This document shows positions 1 to 6,168 of a DNA stretch of 10,998 bases, piece by piece (the first letter of the stretch is position 1; each line of letters begins with the position of its first letter). This stretch comes from Lachnoclostridium sp. UBA6558. GTDB taxonomy: Bacteria > Bacillota > Clostridia > Lachnospirales > Lachnospiraceae. Location of the stretch: assembly GCA_002434335.1 (NCBI GenBank), contig DJJW01000084.1:692-11689 (forward strand), in the 5' to 3' direction. Under the pieces are notes generated by a model, which worked only from the letters and a program-made list of their open reading frames with translations, was not told the origin of the DNA and did no database searches. Position numbers and translations under genes: made by a program.

Positions 1-1
1 A

Positions 2-469
2 GTCACTCCGACAGTAACGCCTACCATTACCCCAACCAGTACGCCGACGGTTACACCAACAGGTGAACCAGTAGTGGGAATTCCCGTAGTTGAGGTGAGC
101 ACAGCTAATAATGGGAATTATATAAGCCAGAAATATACGGTATCCGCTACCCAAGGTACCATTGATGTTTCAAAAGTATCAATAACTTTTACTGGAACAG
201 GCATGAGTGACAAGGAGCAAAATTTTTGGTGTGATCATGCTGCACTAAAATTATCTGTTTCACCTTTCTATAAGTCTTTGAATGGTTACGTGACGGGTAA
301 TATTAGTAATAAGGTATTGACCTTAAGTATCAGTAAGAGTGAAGAATTGACTGCAGGTACTGGAAATCTATCTATTGAAATACGCTTTGCCAAGACGGAT
401 TGGTCAACCTATGATACAATCACAAATCCGGTATTAAAGGTTTACTATAATGGAAAATTAGTTGAGTAA
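2..469 (+). CDS. C-terminal end of a secreted modular protein with Pro/Thr linker and CBM3-like cellulose-binding module (5' end outside window)
   Basis: The frame is open from the left edge, so the gene begins upstream and only 155 codons are visible. The first ~20 residues are a Thr-Pro repeat (TPTVTPTITPT type), the flexible linker usual between catalytic and binding modules of clostridial extracellular glycoside hydrolases. The rest, about 130 residues, is beta-rich and ends the protein. Hallmarks of carbohydrate-binding module family 3 are visible: NFWCDHAA in the middle, and RFAKTDWSTY followed by VYYNGKLV near the end. The module is shorter than a typical ~150-aa CBM3, mainly in its N-terminal part, so a divergent or minimal CBM3 is possible. 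The inferred role is to anchor an extracellular enzyme to cellulose. The catalytic domain, if any, and the signal peptide are not in view. The GTG at 74 is an internal Val codon, not a start. Confidence 0.8.
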   Translation, partial: VTPTVTPTITPTSTPTVTPTGEPVVGIPVVEVSTANNGNYISQKYTVSATQGTIDVSKVSITFTGTGMSDKEQNFWCDHAALKLSVSPFYKSLNGYVTGNISNKVLTLSISKSEELTAGTGNLSIEIRFAKTDWSTYDTITNPVLKVYYNGKLVE

Positions 470-521
470 CTGTAAATTAATTTAGTGGATTGGTTAAAAA
501 AGAAATAATTAGAAGGAAATA

Positions 522-563
522 GGGCCTGTAAACAGTTTAGTTTTCTGTGTACAGGCTCTTCTT
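522..563 (+). terminator. Rho-independent terminator-like hairpin after the CBM gene
   Basis: GCCTGTAAACAG (524-535) pairs with CTGTGTACAGGC (545-556), a 12-bp stem with one mismatch and a 9-nt T-rich loop, followed by TCTTCTT. The T-tract is imperfect, but the position 54 bp after the stop fits a terminator. Confidence 0.7.
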
Positions 564-642
564 GGATTTAAATATCTATAAAATGATTATAAGTAATAGT
601 ATTTCCACTATATAGGTAATTAACACTATTTGTATAATAAGT

Positions 643-671
643 TTGAATTTTGTAGAAATTTATACTATAAT
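643..671 (+). promoter_or_regulatory. Sigma-A-type promoter for cheV
   Basis: TTGAAT (643-648), a 17-bp spacer and a perfect TATAAT (666-671) lie 66 bp before the cheV ATG in an AT-rich stretch after the preceding terminator. Another TATAAT at 633-638 lacks a good -35 box. Confidence 0.6.
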
Positions 672-736
672 ATGATTATCCATATCGGAGAAAGTTTAAT
701 ACAATGTAAGGGAAAGAGCTTAAGGGAGGAATAATA

Positions 737-1627
737 ATGGAAACTGGAGTTTTGTTGGAAAGCGGAACTAACGAGTTGGAAATACTAGAGTTTAAAATCG
801 GTGATAACTTTTATGGAATAAATGTGGCAAAGGTTAGAGAAATATTACCATACCAAAAACCCACACCAATCCCCAATGCCCACCCCTATCTGGAAGGTAT
901 CTTTATGCCAAGAGAAGATATTATTACTCTGATTGATCTATCGAAAGCTCTTCATACCCCTGAGACGAATGATATTGAAGGGCATATGAATATTATTACA
1001 AATTTCAATAAATTAAATATAGCTTTTCATGTTCACGGTGTTGTCGGTATTCACCGCGTTTCCTGGGAGGATATTAATAAACCGGATCAGACTATAAATG
1101 CTTCTGCAACCGGTATTTTAAAATGGAATAATAAATTGATTGTTATACTGGATTTTGAAAGAATCATAACAGATATTAACCCTGAAACAGGTTTGAAAAT
1201 GTCTGATATTACGCACCTTGATAAACGTGAAAGAAATGATATACCCATTATGGTGGTGGAAGATTCACCTTTATTAGGCAAGTTAATTGGTGAGTTTCTT
1301 GTTAAGGCTGGCTATTCCAATATCTTAATGAAGGAAAATGGTGCAGAAGCCTGGGAAGCAATTCAAAATTTTAAAAATGATGGAGTACTAAAGGACAAGG
1401 CCAGGTGTATCATTACAGATATAGAAATGCCCCAAATGGACGGGCATCACCTTACGAAACTGATAAAATCAGATAAAGAATTAAAACATCTGCCTGTCAT
1501 TATATTTTCATCCCTGATCAATGATGAGATGAGAGTAAAAGGCAGTTCAGTGGGAGCAGATGCGCAGATTACCAAACCAGAGATAGGGACACTTATTGAA
1601 GTAATCGATGGTTTAGTGAGTAAATAG
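737..1627 (+). CDS. cheV: CheV chemotaxis coupling protein (CheW domain fused to response-regulator receiver)
   Basis: The 296-aa protein has the CheV layout and usual length. A CheW-like coupling domain occupies about residues 10-150 (LEFKIGDNFYGINVAKVREI at its start), and a receiver domain follows at about 168-296. Receiver signatures are present: acidic pair E175-D176, phosphoacceptor D228 in TDIEMPQMDG, S258 after strand 4, and K280 in TKPE, so it should be phosphorylatable. CheV proteins couple methyl-accepting chemoreceptors to the CheA kinase at the cell pole and use phosphorylation for adaptation. The start is supported by GGGAGGA at 724-730, six bases before the ATG. The gene has its own promoter and no terminator before the next gene, 113 bp downstream, so partial co-transcription is possible. 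No other che or fla genes are in the window, so this looks like an orphan chemotaxis gene. Its presence implies a motile host. Confidence 0.93.
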   Translation: METGVLLESGTNELEILEFKIGDNFYGINVAKVREILPYQKPTPIPNAHPYLEGIFMPREDIITLIDLSKALHTPETNDIEGHMNIITNFNKLNIAFHVHGVVGIHRVSWEDINKPDQTINASATGILKWNNKLIVILDFERIITDINPETGLKMSDITHLDKRERNDIPIMVVEDSPLLGKLIGEFLVKAGYSNILMKENGAEAWEAIQNFKNDGVLKDKARCIITDIEMPQMDGHHLTKLIKSDKELKHLPVIIFSSLINDEMRVKGSSVGADAQITKPEIGTLIEVIDGLVSK

Positions 1628-1635
1628 TAGGGGTT

Positions 1636-1661
1636 TAGAAATTTAAGTTTCTTGCCGATAT
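1636..1661 (+). promoter_or_regulatory. Possible sigma-D (FliA-type) motility promoter
   Basis: GCCGATAT at 1654-1661 matches the -10 consensus of the flagellar sigma factor in Bacillus-type bacteria. TAGA at 1636-1639, 14 bp upstream, is a 3-of-4 match to the TAAA -35 element. It would start transcription about 70 bp before the gene at 1741. An octamer can occur by chance, so this is tentative. Its place just behind cheV makes it attractive. Confidence 0.35.
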
Positions 1662-1740
1662 TAATGTTATGAGAACCTTTACGCAAGGTACAGCCTGATG
1701 AATCAGAGAATATTGTAGCATGAGAAAGGCCTAAATATAC

Positions 1741-3132
1741 ATGAAGGATGAGAAAGATATATTTAACAATAATGGGGATACAAATAAAGATGAATTAAAT
1801 AATGAAGATATCTTCAGCCGATTAGATGACAATTCTGAGATGGAAGATGCGGATGATGATCTTCTGGCTTTACTGGACATGATATCTGCTCAGGATGAGA
1901 TGCAAAAAGGTGGTAATAGTGACTATGCCTCTTCCAAGGAGACTCCTAAAAAGCCAGTGCAAGAAGAAGAACCTATCTTTTCATTAGATGATTTTGATTT
2001 GGAAACAAGCAGTTTGGATATGGCTGATATGGATACTTTTGATGCTGAGCCGGATGAGACAGTCGATAGCTTTGAAGCAGATAAGATTCTTACAGCCCAA
2101 GACCTAAAATCAGAAAATAAAGAAAAAAGCCTTGATAATATGGGAGAGGTATTTTCTGATGCATTAAGTGCCATGGATCGTTTGGAGGATGAAGAGCTTC
2201 CTGTTACAGAGACTGCTGAGACAGAGAAGAAACCTGGTTTCTTTCAAAGACTTTTTGGAAAAACAGGTAATAAAGACAATTCAATTCTAAAAGACGATTC
2301 AAAACTATCAAAAGAGGATAAGCAGAAGGCTATAGCAAAAGAAAAGGAAACTGCAAAAAAGAAAGCAGCGCAGGAAAAGGCAGAGAAAGCCAAAGCTGCA
2401 CAAGCTCAGGCTAAGAAACCGGAACCCTTATCTGCAGAAGAGAAGGCAAAGCAGGAAAAAGCAAAAGAAGCAAAAGCAAAAAAGGCAGCTGCTAAAGCTG
2501 AAAAGAAAAAAGCGGCAGATGCAAAAAAAGTTGAGAAGAAAAAGGCAGCTACTGATAAAGCAGCTTTAAAAGCAGAGAAGAAGAAAGCCCAAGCCGAACT
2601 TAATCCCCCTGATCCAGAGGACAATATTAAACTAAATCCTCTCGGTATTGTGTTTATAATGACTTTCTTTATACTCATTGCAGGAGTTGTTATAATTGGA
2701 ACGAATACGTACTCTTATAATCTGGGAATAAAGAATGCCAGTACCAGCTACTCCAGAGGCAGATATATGGAAGCTTATAATAGTATCTATGGCCTTAATG
2801 TCAAAGAGAAAGATGCTGCAACGTATGATAAAATCATAACAACAATGTATGTATATAAACAATTGAATTCCTATTACAATTACACAGAACTTCAGAAAAA
2901 ACCGGAAGCATTGGATTCCTTGCTTAAAGGACTTAACAGATATGATACACATATTGAGCATGCAACGGAGCTTGGAATAGAAAAGAACCTGGGTTCTATT
3001 AAAAAGCTGATTCTAAAGGAACTAAAGGAGAATTATGGAATGACAGAAAAACAAGCAAAGTCTTTAAATGCTATTTCTGATCATACAGAGTATAGTCTGG
3101 AAGTAATCAATTTAGCAAGTGATAAAAAATAA
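1741..3132 (+). CDS. Unrecognised single-span membrane protein with acidic N-terminus and Lys/Ala-rich coiled-coil region
   Basis: I do not recognise this 463-aa protein as a named family. Residues 1-165 are strongly acidic and probably disordered, with a short hydrophobic motif DDDLLALLDMI (38-48). Residues 166-173 read GFFQRLFG. Residues 190-285 are a Lys/Ala/Glu-rich, helix-prone stretch like a coiled coil or a TolA-like spacer. One clear membrane span follows (about 301-320, LGIVFIMTFFILIAGVVIIG). With no signal peptide and a Lys-rich side before the span, the N-terminus should be cytoplasmic and the ~140-aa helical, Tyr-rich C-terminal domain outside; that domain resembles TPR-like helix pairs. 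The ATG has only a weak AGAAAGG site (1723-1729, 11 bases away), and an in-frame stop at 1732-1734 rules out an upstream start. It follows cheV without a terminator, and a possible sigma-D promoter lies between. A role in motility, envelope or signalling is inference only. Confidence 0.8.
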   Translation: MKDEKDIFNNNGDTNKDELNNEDIFSRLDDNSEMEDADDDLLALLDMISAQDEMQKGGNSDYASSKETPKKPVQEEEPIFSLDDFDLETSSLDMADMDTFDAEPDETVDSFEADKILTAQDLKSENKEKSLDNMGEVFSDALSAMDRLEDEELPVTETAETEKKPGFFQRLFGKTGNKDNSILKDDSKLSKEDKQKAIAKEKETAKKKAAQEKAEKAKAAQAQAKKPEPLSAEEKAKQEKAKEAKAKKAAAKAEKKKAADAKKVEKKKAATDKAALKAEKKKAQAELNPPDPEDNIKLNPLGIVFIMTFFILIAGVVIIGTNTYSYNLGIKNASTSYSRGRYMEAYNSIYGLNVKEKDAATYDKIITTMYVYKQLNSYYNYTELQKKPEALDSLLKGLNRYDTHIEHATELGIEKNLGSIKKLILKELKENYGMTEKQAKSLNAISDHTEYSLEVINLASDKK

Positions 3133-3169
3133 CATAGTAATAGAATATATTCTTTATTTATTAGTAATT

Positions 3170-3215
3170 GCCATGTGCTGCTTAAATGTTGTAGCACATG
3201 GCATTTGTTAATAAT
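3170..3215 (+). terminator. Hairpin terminator after the membrane-protein gene
   Basis: GCCATGTGCTGC (3170-3181) pairs with GTAGCACATGGC (3191-3202), 12 bp with one G-U pair and a 9-nt loop. An AT-rich tail ATTTGTTAATAATTATT follows rather than a pure T run. It lies 38 bp after the stop and could also stop transcription arriving from the minus strand. Confidence 0.7.
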
Positions 3216-3222
3216 TATTAAA

Positions 3223-3426
3223 TTACAGAATAGATCCTTGTACAAATATGCACCAGCGAACTCCATATTTATCAATTATATCTGCCACAAGCGGACTATA
3301 ATCGTATTTGCTCAACGGATAAAGAATATTTGCTCCAATTTTTATTGAAGCATAAATTTTTTGAACAATAGCTTCCTTTCCCGCCCCAAAGTACAAGCAA
3401 AACATCATAGTGTCAGGAGGTGTGCC
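3223..3426 (-). pseudogene. 5'-truncated remnant of a VOC/PhnB-like (glyoxalase-fold) protein
   Basis: The minus strand is open from a stop at 3427-3429 to a stop at 3223-3225. It encodes about 67 residues that resemble only the C-terminal part of a PhnB/DUF1338-style VOC-superfamily protein. The readable signature is MMFCLYFG, then an amphipathic helix KEAIVQKIYASIK, then GANILYPLSKYDYSP, then ADIIDKYGVRWCIFV; in the family this is the 'GG.v.mpl....DkfGv.W' ending. Whole members are 130-150 aa, so more than half is missing. The nearest ATG (3408) has no ribosome binding site and would start inside the fold. A complete metal site is not expected from this piece, so I call it a decayed fragment. 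The alternative, a genuine ~61-aa protein, is unlikely. Confidence 0.55.
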
Positions 3427-3446
3427 CTATGAACCACAAGAAATAG

Positions 3447-3754
3447 AGGGGAGGGAAAAGCTTCAAGGGTTTGGATGAAATAGTCCCGTCACTCACTGCA
3501 GAAGGTATTATGAATATAAAGGAAGGTTTTTACAGGAAGAGGATTCAACCTAAATTTTTCTACCTGAGCGCTGAGGAACTATGGAAATGGAAGGTAATAA
3601 ATGCATTGAACTTCATGAATAACCAGTATAAGGAAGGTTTAGGGAGCTGATTATAAAAGCCTGTAATAGTGAATATGAAAAAGTAAGAGATATGGCTGAG
3701 TATATCTGCAGGAAGCGGAGACTGACAAGTGATAATTGGGTTGACATAGACTGA
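3447..3754 (+). pseudogene. Unrecognised broken ORF (apparent frameshift near 3630-3650)
   Basis: Two coding-like pieces abut in different frames. The first, 3447-3650, reads ...GLDEIVPSLTAEGIMN... and then FFYLSAEELWKWKVINALNF; it ends at TGA 3648-3650. The second, 3632-3754, reads FRELIIKACNSEYEKVRDMA... and ends NWVDID at TGA 3752-3754; it has no start codon of its own near its beginning. They overlap at AAGGAAGGTTT, where a small insertion or deletion would join them into one protein of about 95-100 residues. Both pieces have ordinary amino-acid composition and suggest a helical protein. No ribosome binding site precedes the only ATG (3510-3512). I do not recognise the family. Together with the truncated VOC fragment this marks a region of gene decay. 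A sequencing error joining the pieces is the main alternative. Confidence 0.35.
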
Positions 3755-3769
3755 TATCTACTTTAATAT
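3741..3769 (+). promoter_or_regulatory. Candidate sigma-A promoter for hisH-hisF-ung
   Basis: A perfect TTGACA (3741-3746), 17-bp spacer and TAATAT (3764-3769, keeping the most conserved -10 positions) lie about 160 bp before hisH. A second, weaker candidate, TTGGAC (3828-3833) with TATTAT (3852-3857), is closer to the gene. I see no attenuator or T-box in the intervening leader. Confidence 0.45.
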
Positions 3770-3927
3770 AAGAATGTCCTCAAAAAGCTTAAAGTGAGCC
3801 TATACCTTAGTATGCATAAAATTTCTTTTGGACTTGTATTTATGAATATGCTATTATAGAATTATGACTATATCAGTTAATTAATAAAAGAGCTGATCAG
3901 AAGAACATTCACGGAAAGGACAAAGAC

Positions 3928-4533
3928 ATGATAGCTATCATTGATTATGATGCAGGTAATTTAAAGAGTGTGGAAAAGGCTCTGCAATACCTGGGAGAAG
4001 AGACAGTAGTAACAAGGGAAAAAGAGGTAATATTGGCAGCGGACAAAGTTATCTTACCTGGTGTAGGAGCTTTTGGCGATGCCATGAAAAAACTTCATAA
4101 TTATCATCTGGTGGATGTTATCAAAGAGGCAGCAGCCAGCGGTAAACCTTTCCTTGGTATCTGTCGTTCACTTCAGCTGATGTTTGAGTCCAGTGAAGAA
4201 GCACCGGGAGTTGAAGGTTTAGGTATTCTAAAAGGGAAGATAGTACTGATTCCTGACACCCCTGGTCTTAAGATTCCTCATATGGGATGGAATTCTCTTG
4301 AGTTAAATACTAACACAAGATTGTTTAAGGGCATCGAACAGCAATCCTATGTATATTTTGTGCATTCTTATTATCTGAAAGCAGAAGTAGAAGCGGAAGT
4401 GGCTGCAGCTACTGAATACGGCGTTCATATTCATGCAGCAGTGGAAAAGGGAAATATCTTTGCTTGCCAATTCCATCCGGAAAAAAGCGGTGAAGTCGGA
4501 CTTATGATACTGAAAAATTTTGCAGGAATATAG
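3928..4533 (+). CDS. hisH: Imidazole glycerol phosphate synthase, glutamine amidotransferase subunit HisH
   Basis: HisH hydrolyses glutamine and passes ammonia to HisF, which makes imidazole glycerol phosphate and AICAR in histidine biosynthesis. The 201-aa length is typical. Class I amidotransferase features are present: the oxyanion-strand motif PGVG (44-47), nucleophile C79, and the catalytic H183 and E185 in HPEKSGE. PHMGWN (117-122) and YFVHSYY (143-149) are HisH-type interface motifs. The nucleophile elbow is unusual: GICRSLQ where HisH proteins normally have GIC-L-G-M/L-Q, so the Gly two residues after Cys is Ser and the next hydrophobic residue is Arg. AAAGGA at 3915-3920, seven bases before the ATG, supports the start. 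hisF begins nine bases after the stop, so the two subunits are translated together. hisA, hisG and other his genes are not adjacent. Function is very likely retained, with the altered elbow the only doubt. Confidence 0.93.
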   Translation: MIAIIDYDAGNLKSVEKALQYLGEETVVTREKEVILAADKVILPGVGAFGDAMKKLHNYHLVDVIKEAAASGKPFLGICRSLQLMFESSEEAPGVEGLGILKGKIVLIPDTPGLKIPHMGWNSLELNTNTRLFKGIEQQSYVYFVHSYYLKAEVEAEVAAATEYGVHIHAAVEKGNIFACQFHPEKSGEVGLMILKNFAGI

Positions 4534-4542
4534 GAGGCCAGA

Positions 4543-5307
4543 ATGTATACGAAGCGAATAATCCCATGTCTGGACGTACATAACGGACGAGTTGTAAAGG
4601 GTATTAATTTTGTTAATTTAAGAGATGCTGGTGACCCGGTGGAAATCGGAAAGGCATATGATAAAGCAGGTGCTGACGAGCTGGTGTTTTTGGATATAAC
4701 GGCATCTTCTGATGCAAGAGATATAAAGCTTGATATGGTAAGAAGAGTGGCTGAGACTGTATTTATTCCTTTTACTGTAGGTGGTGGAATCAGAAGTATA
4801 GAAGATTTTAAAGCGATTCTAAGAGAAGGTGCTGATAAAATAGCAGTAAACACAGCAGCCATCCTAAACCCTAATCTTATTTCAGAAGCTGCAGAAAAGT
4901 TCGGGCGTCAGTGTGTGGTAGTCGCAATGGATGCCAAAAGAAGGCCGGATGGCTCAGGCTGGAATATCTATAAAAACGGTGGCAGAGTTGATATGGGAAT
5001 TGATGCGGTTGAGTGGGCTATGCAGGCAGATAAGCTTGGAGCAGGAGAGCTTCTGTTAACTAGTATGGATTGTGACGGAACAAAAGATGGTTATGATTTA
5101 GAGCTTACCAGAATTATCTCTGATAATGTATCTATTCCGGTTATAGCGTCTGGTGGAGCAGGAAAGAAAGAACATTTTCTGGAAGCATTAACAAAGGGAA
5201 AAGCAGATGCAGTATTAGCAGCATCACTGTTTCATTATAAAGAGCTGGAAATCAGAGATTTAAAAGATTATCTGGCAGAAAATGAGATAAGTGTAAGAAG
5301 GGACTAA
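4543..5307 (+). CDS. hisF: Imidazole glycerol phosphate synthase, cyclase subunit HisF
   Basis: HisF is the (beta/alpha)8 cyclase that combines PRFAR with ammonia from HisH to give imidazole glycerol phosphate and AICAR. Length (254 aa) and start (MYTKRIIPCLDVHNGRVVKG) are canonical. The two catalytic aspartates fall at exactly the family positions, D11 and D130 (VVVAMDAKR). Phosphate-binding motifs are visible: VGGGIRS (79-85), SMDCDGT (174-180) and ASGGAG (202-207). The ribosome binding site AGGAGG (4532-4537) overlaps the hisH stop codon, giving tight translational coupling, and ung begins four bases after this stop. No defects are seen. The product acts in the cytosol as a heterodimer with HisH. 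Confidence 0.97.
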   Translation: MYTKRIIPCLDVHNGRVVKGINFVNLRDAGDPVEIGKAYDKAGADELVFLDITASSDARDIKLDMVRRVAETVFIPFTVGGGIRSIEDFKAILREGADKIAVNTAAILNPNLISEAAEKFGRQCVVVAMDAKRRPDGSGWNIYKNGGRVDMGIDAVEWAMQADKLGAGELLLTSMDCDGTKDGYDLELTRIISDNVSIPVIASGGAGKKEHFLEALTKGKADAVLAASLFHYKELEIRDLKDYLAENEISVRRD

Positions 5308-5311
5308 AGAT

Positions 5312-5986
5312 ATGAGTGGAATTACAAATGACTGGCTTAGGGCTATTGGCGGAGAATTTCAGAAACCTTATTATTCTAAGCTATACCGATTTGTGAAAGA
5401 AGAATATGGTTGTTACGAAATATTTCCCAAGTCAGAGGATATATTTAATGCATTTCATCTTACTCCGTTAAGTGAAGTAAAGGTGGTTATACTGGGACAG
5501 GATCCCTACCATAATGTCAATCAGGCTCATGGACTGTGTTTTTCTGTTAAGCCGGAAGTTGATATACCGCCTTCGCTACTTAACATCTATAAGGAACTTC
5601 AGGATGATATGGGACTAAAAATTCCTAATAACGGATATTTAGTGAAATGGGCAAGCCAGGGTGTGCTGCTGCTGAACACTGTTCTTACTGTAAGGGCACA
5701 TCAGGCGAACTCACATCAGGGCAGGGGATGGGAGGAATTTACGGATGCTGTAATTCATGCTGTAAACGCAGAGGACAGGCCTATTGTCTTCCTTCTTTGG
5801 GGCCGGCCGGCCGGACTAAAGAAATCCATGCTGACTAACCCGAAACATCTAATATTAGAAGCACCCCATCCAAGTCCCCTTTCTGCCTACAGAGGTTTCT
5901 TTGGCTGCAAGCATTTTAGTAAGACCAATGACTTCTTAAAGGCGAATGGGCTTGCAGCAATTGACTGGCAGATTGAAGATGTATAA
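5312..5986 (+). CDS. ung: Uracil-DNA glycosylase, family 1
   Basis: This enzyme removes uracil from DNA to begin base-excision repair. The 224-aa protein has all family 1 motifs in order: the water-activating loop GQDPYH (62-67, catalytic D64), the FSV uracil-stacking segment (77-79), the LLLNTVLTVR stretch with the uracil-recognising Asn (N122), LLWGRPA (161-167), and the leucine-intercalation loop HPSPLSAYRGFFG (186-198, catalytic H186). The length matches bacterial Ung (about 220-230 aa). AAGGGA at 5298-5303 lies eight bases before the ATG, inside the end of hisF, so it appears to be third in the hisH-hisF-ung transcript. The functional link to histidine synthesis is probably only positional. 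A short GGCCGGCCGGCC run in the coding region is unusually GC-rich for this genome but does not alter the protein. Confidence 0.97.
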   Translation: MSGITNDWLRAIGGEFQKPYYSKLYRFVKEEYGCYEIFPKSEDIFNAFHLTPLSEVKVVILGQDPYHNVNQAHGLCFSVKPEVDIPPSLLNIYKELQDDMGLKIPNNGYLVKWASQGVLLLNTVLTVRAHQANSHQGRGWEEFTDAVIHAVNAEDRPIVFLLWGRPAGLKKSMLTNPKHLILEAPHPSPLSAYRGFFGCKHFSKTNDFLKANGLAAIDWQIEDV

Positions 5987-6083
5987 TTACAAGCTAAATT
6001 ATATAAAGGTATCAGGCTACAATAAGAGAACTGTTCGCTCTATATAAACGATACTACACAAAGTACATAAGGTAAACGATCTA

Positions 6084-6139
6084 TTTATACAAAGGCTTTC
6101 CAATGTCAGTAATACCATTGGAGAGCCTTCTTGTATAAA
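6084..6139. terminator. Long imperfect inverted repeat, bidirectional terminator between convergent genes
   Basis: The arm at 6084-6105 (starts TTTATACAAAGG) pairs with 6116-6139 (ends CTTGTATAAA) over about 22 bp, with one 2-nt bulge and one G-U pair. The loop is 10 nt. It lies between ung (plus) and the last permease gene (minus), so it can serve both transcripts. Its T-runs are short, so termination efficiency cannot be judged. Confidence 0.75.
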
Positions 6140-6168
6140 TGAGGAAGGTTTATACACATAAAAGACAA

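Noticed and set aside
2330..2600. Purine-rich, repeat-like DNA as a possible tandem repeat or structural element
   Set aside because: Explained by Lys, Glu and Ala codons of the coiled-coil region; no exact repeat unit is seen.
2406..2678. Minus-strand ORF rich in Phe/Ala/Ser opposite the Lys/Ala-rich region
   Set aside because: It is the complement of AAA/GCA-rich codons in the real plus-strand gene; hydrophobicity is an artefact.
3429..3446. AGGAGG followed by ATG and a five-codon ORF
   Set aside because: The AGGAGG lies in the antisense of the VOC fragment, and a five-codon product followed by a stop has no support.
3812..3859. 15-codon ORF in the hisH leader as a possible leader peptide
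   Set aside because: It has no ribosome binding site, is not histidine-rich, and has no attenuator hairpin.
5800..5818. GGCCGGCCGGCC run inside ung
   Set aside because: It encodes the normal WGRPAGLK stretch of Ung; a chance GC-rich codon choice.
6000..6080. Stretch between ung and the inverted repeat as a possible small gene or RNA
   Set aside because: No start with a ribosome binding site, no promoter and no convincing structure.
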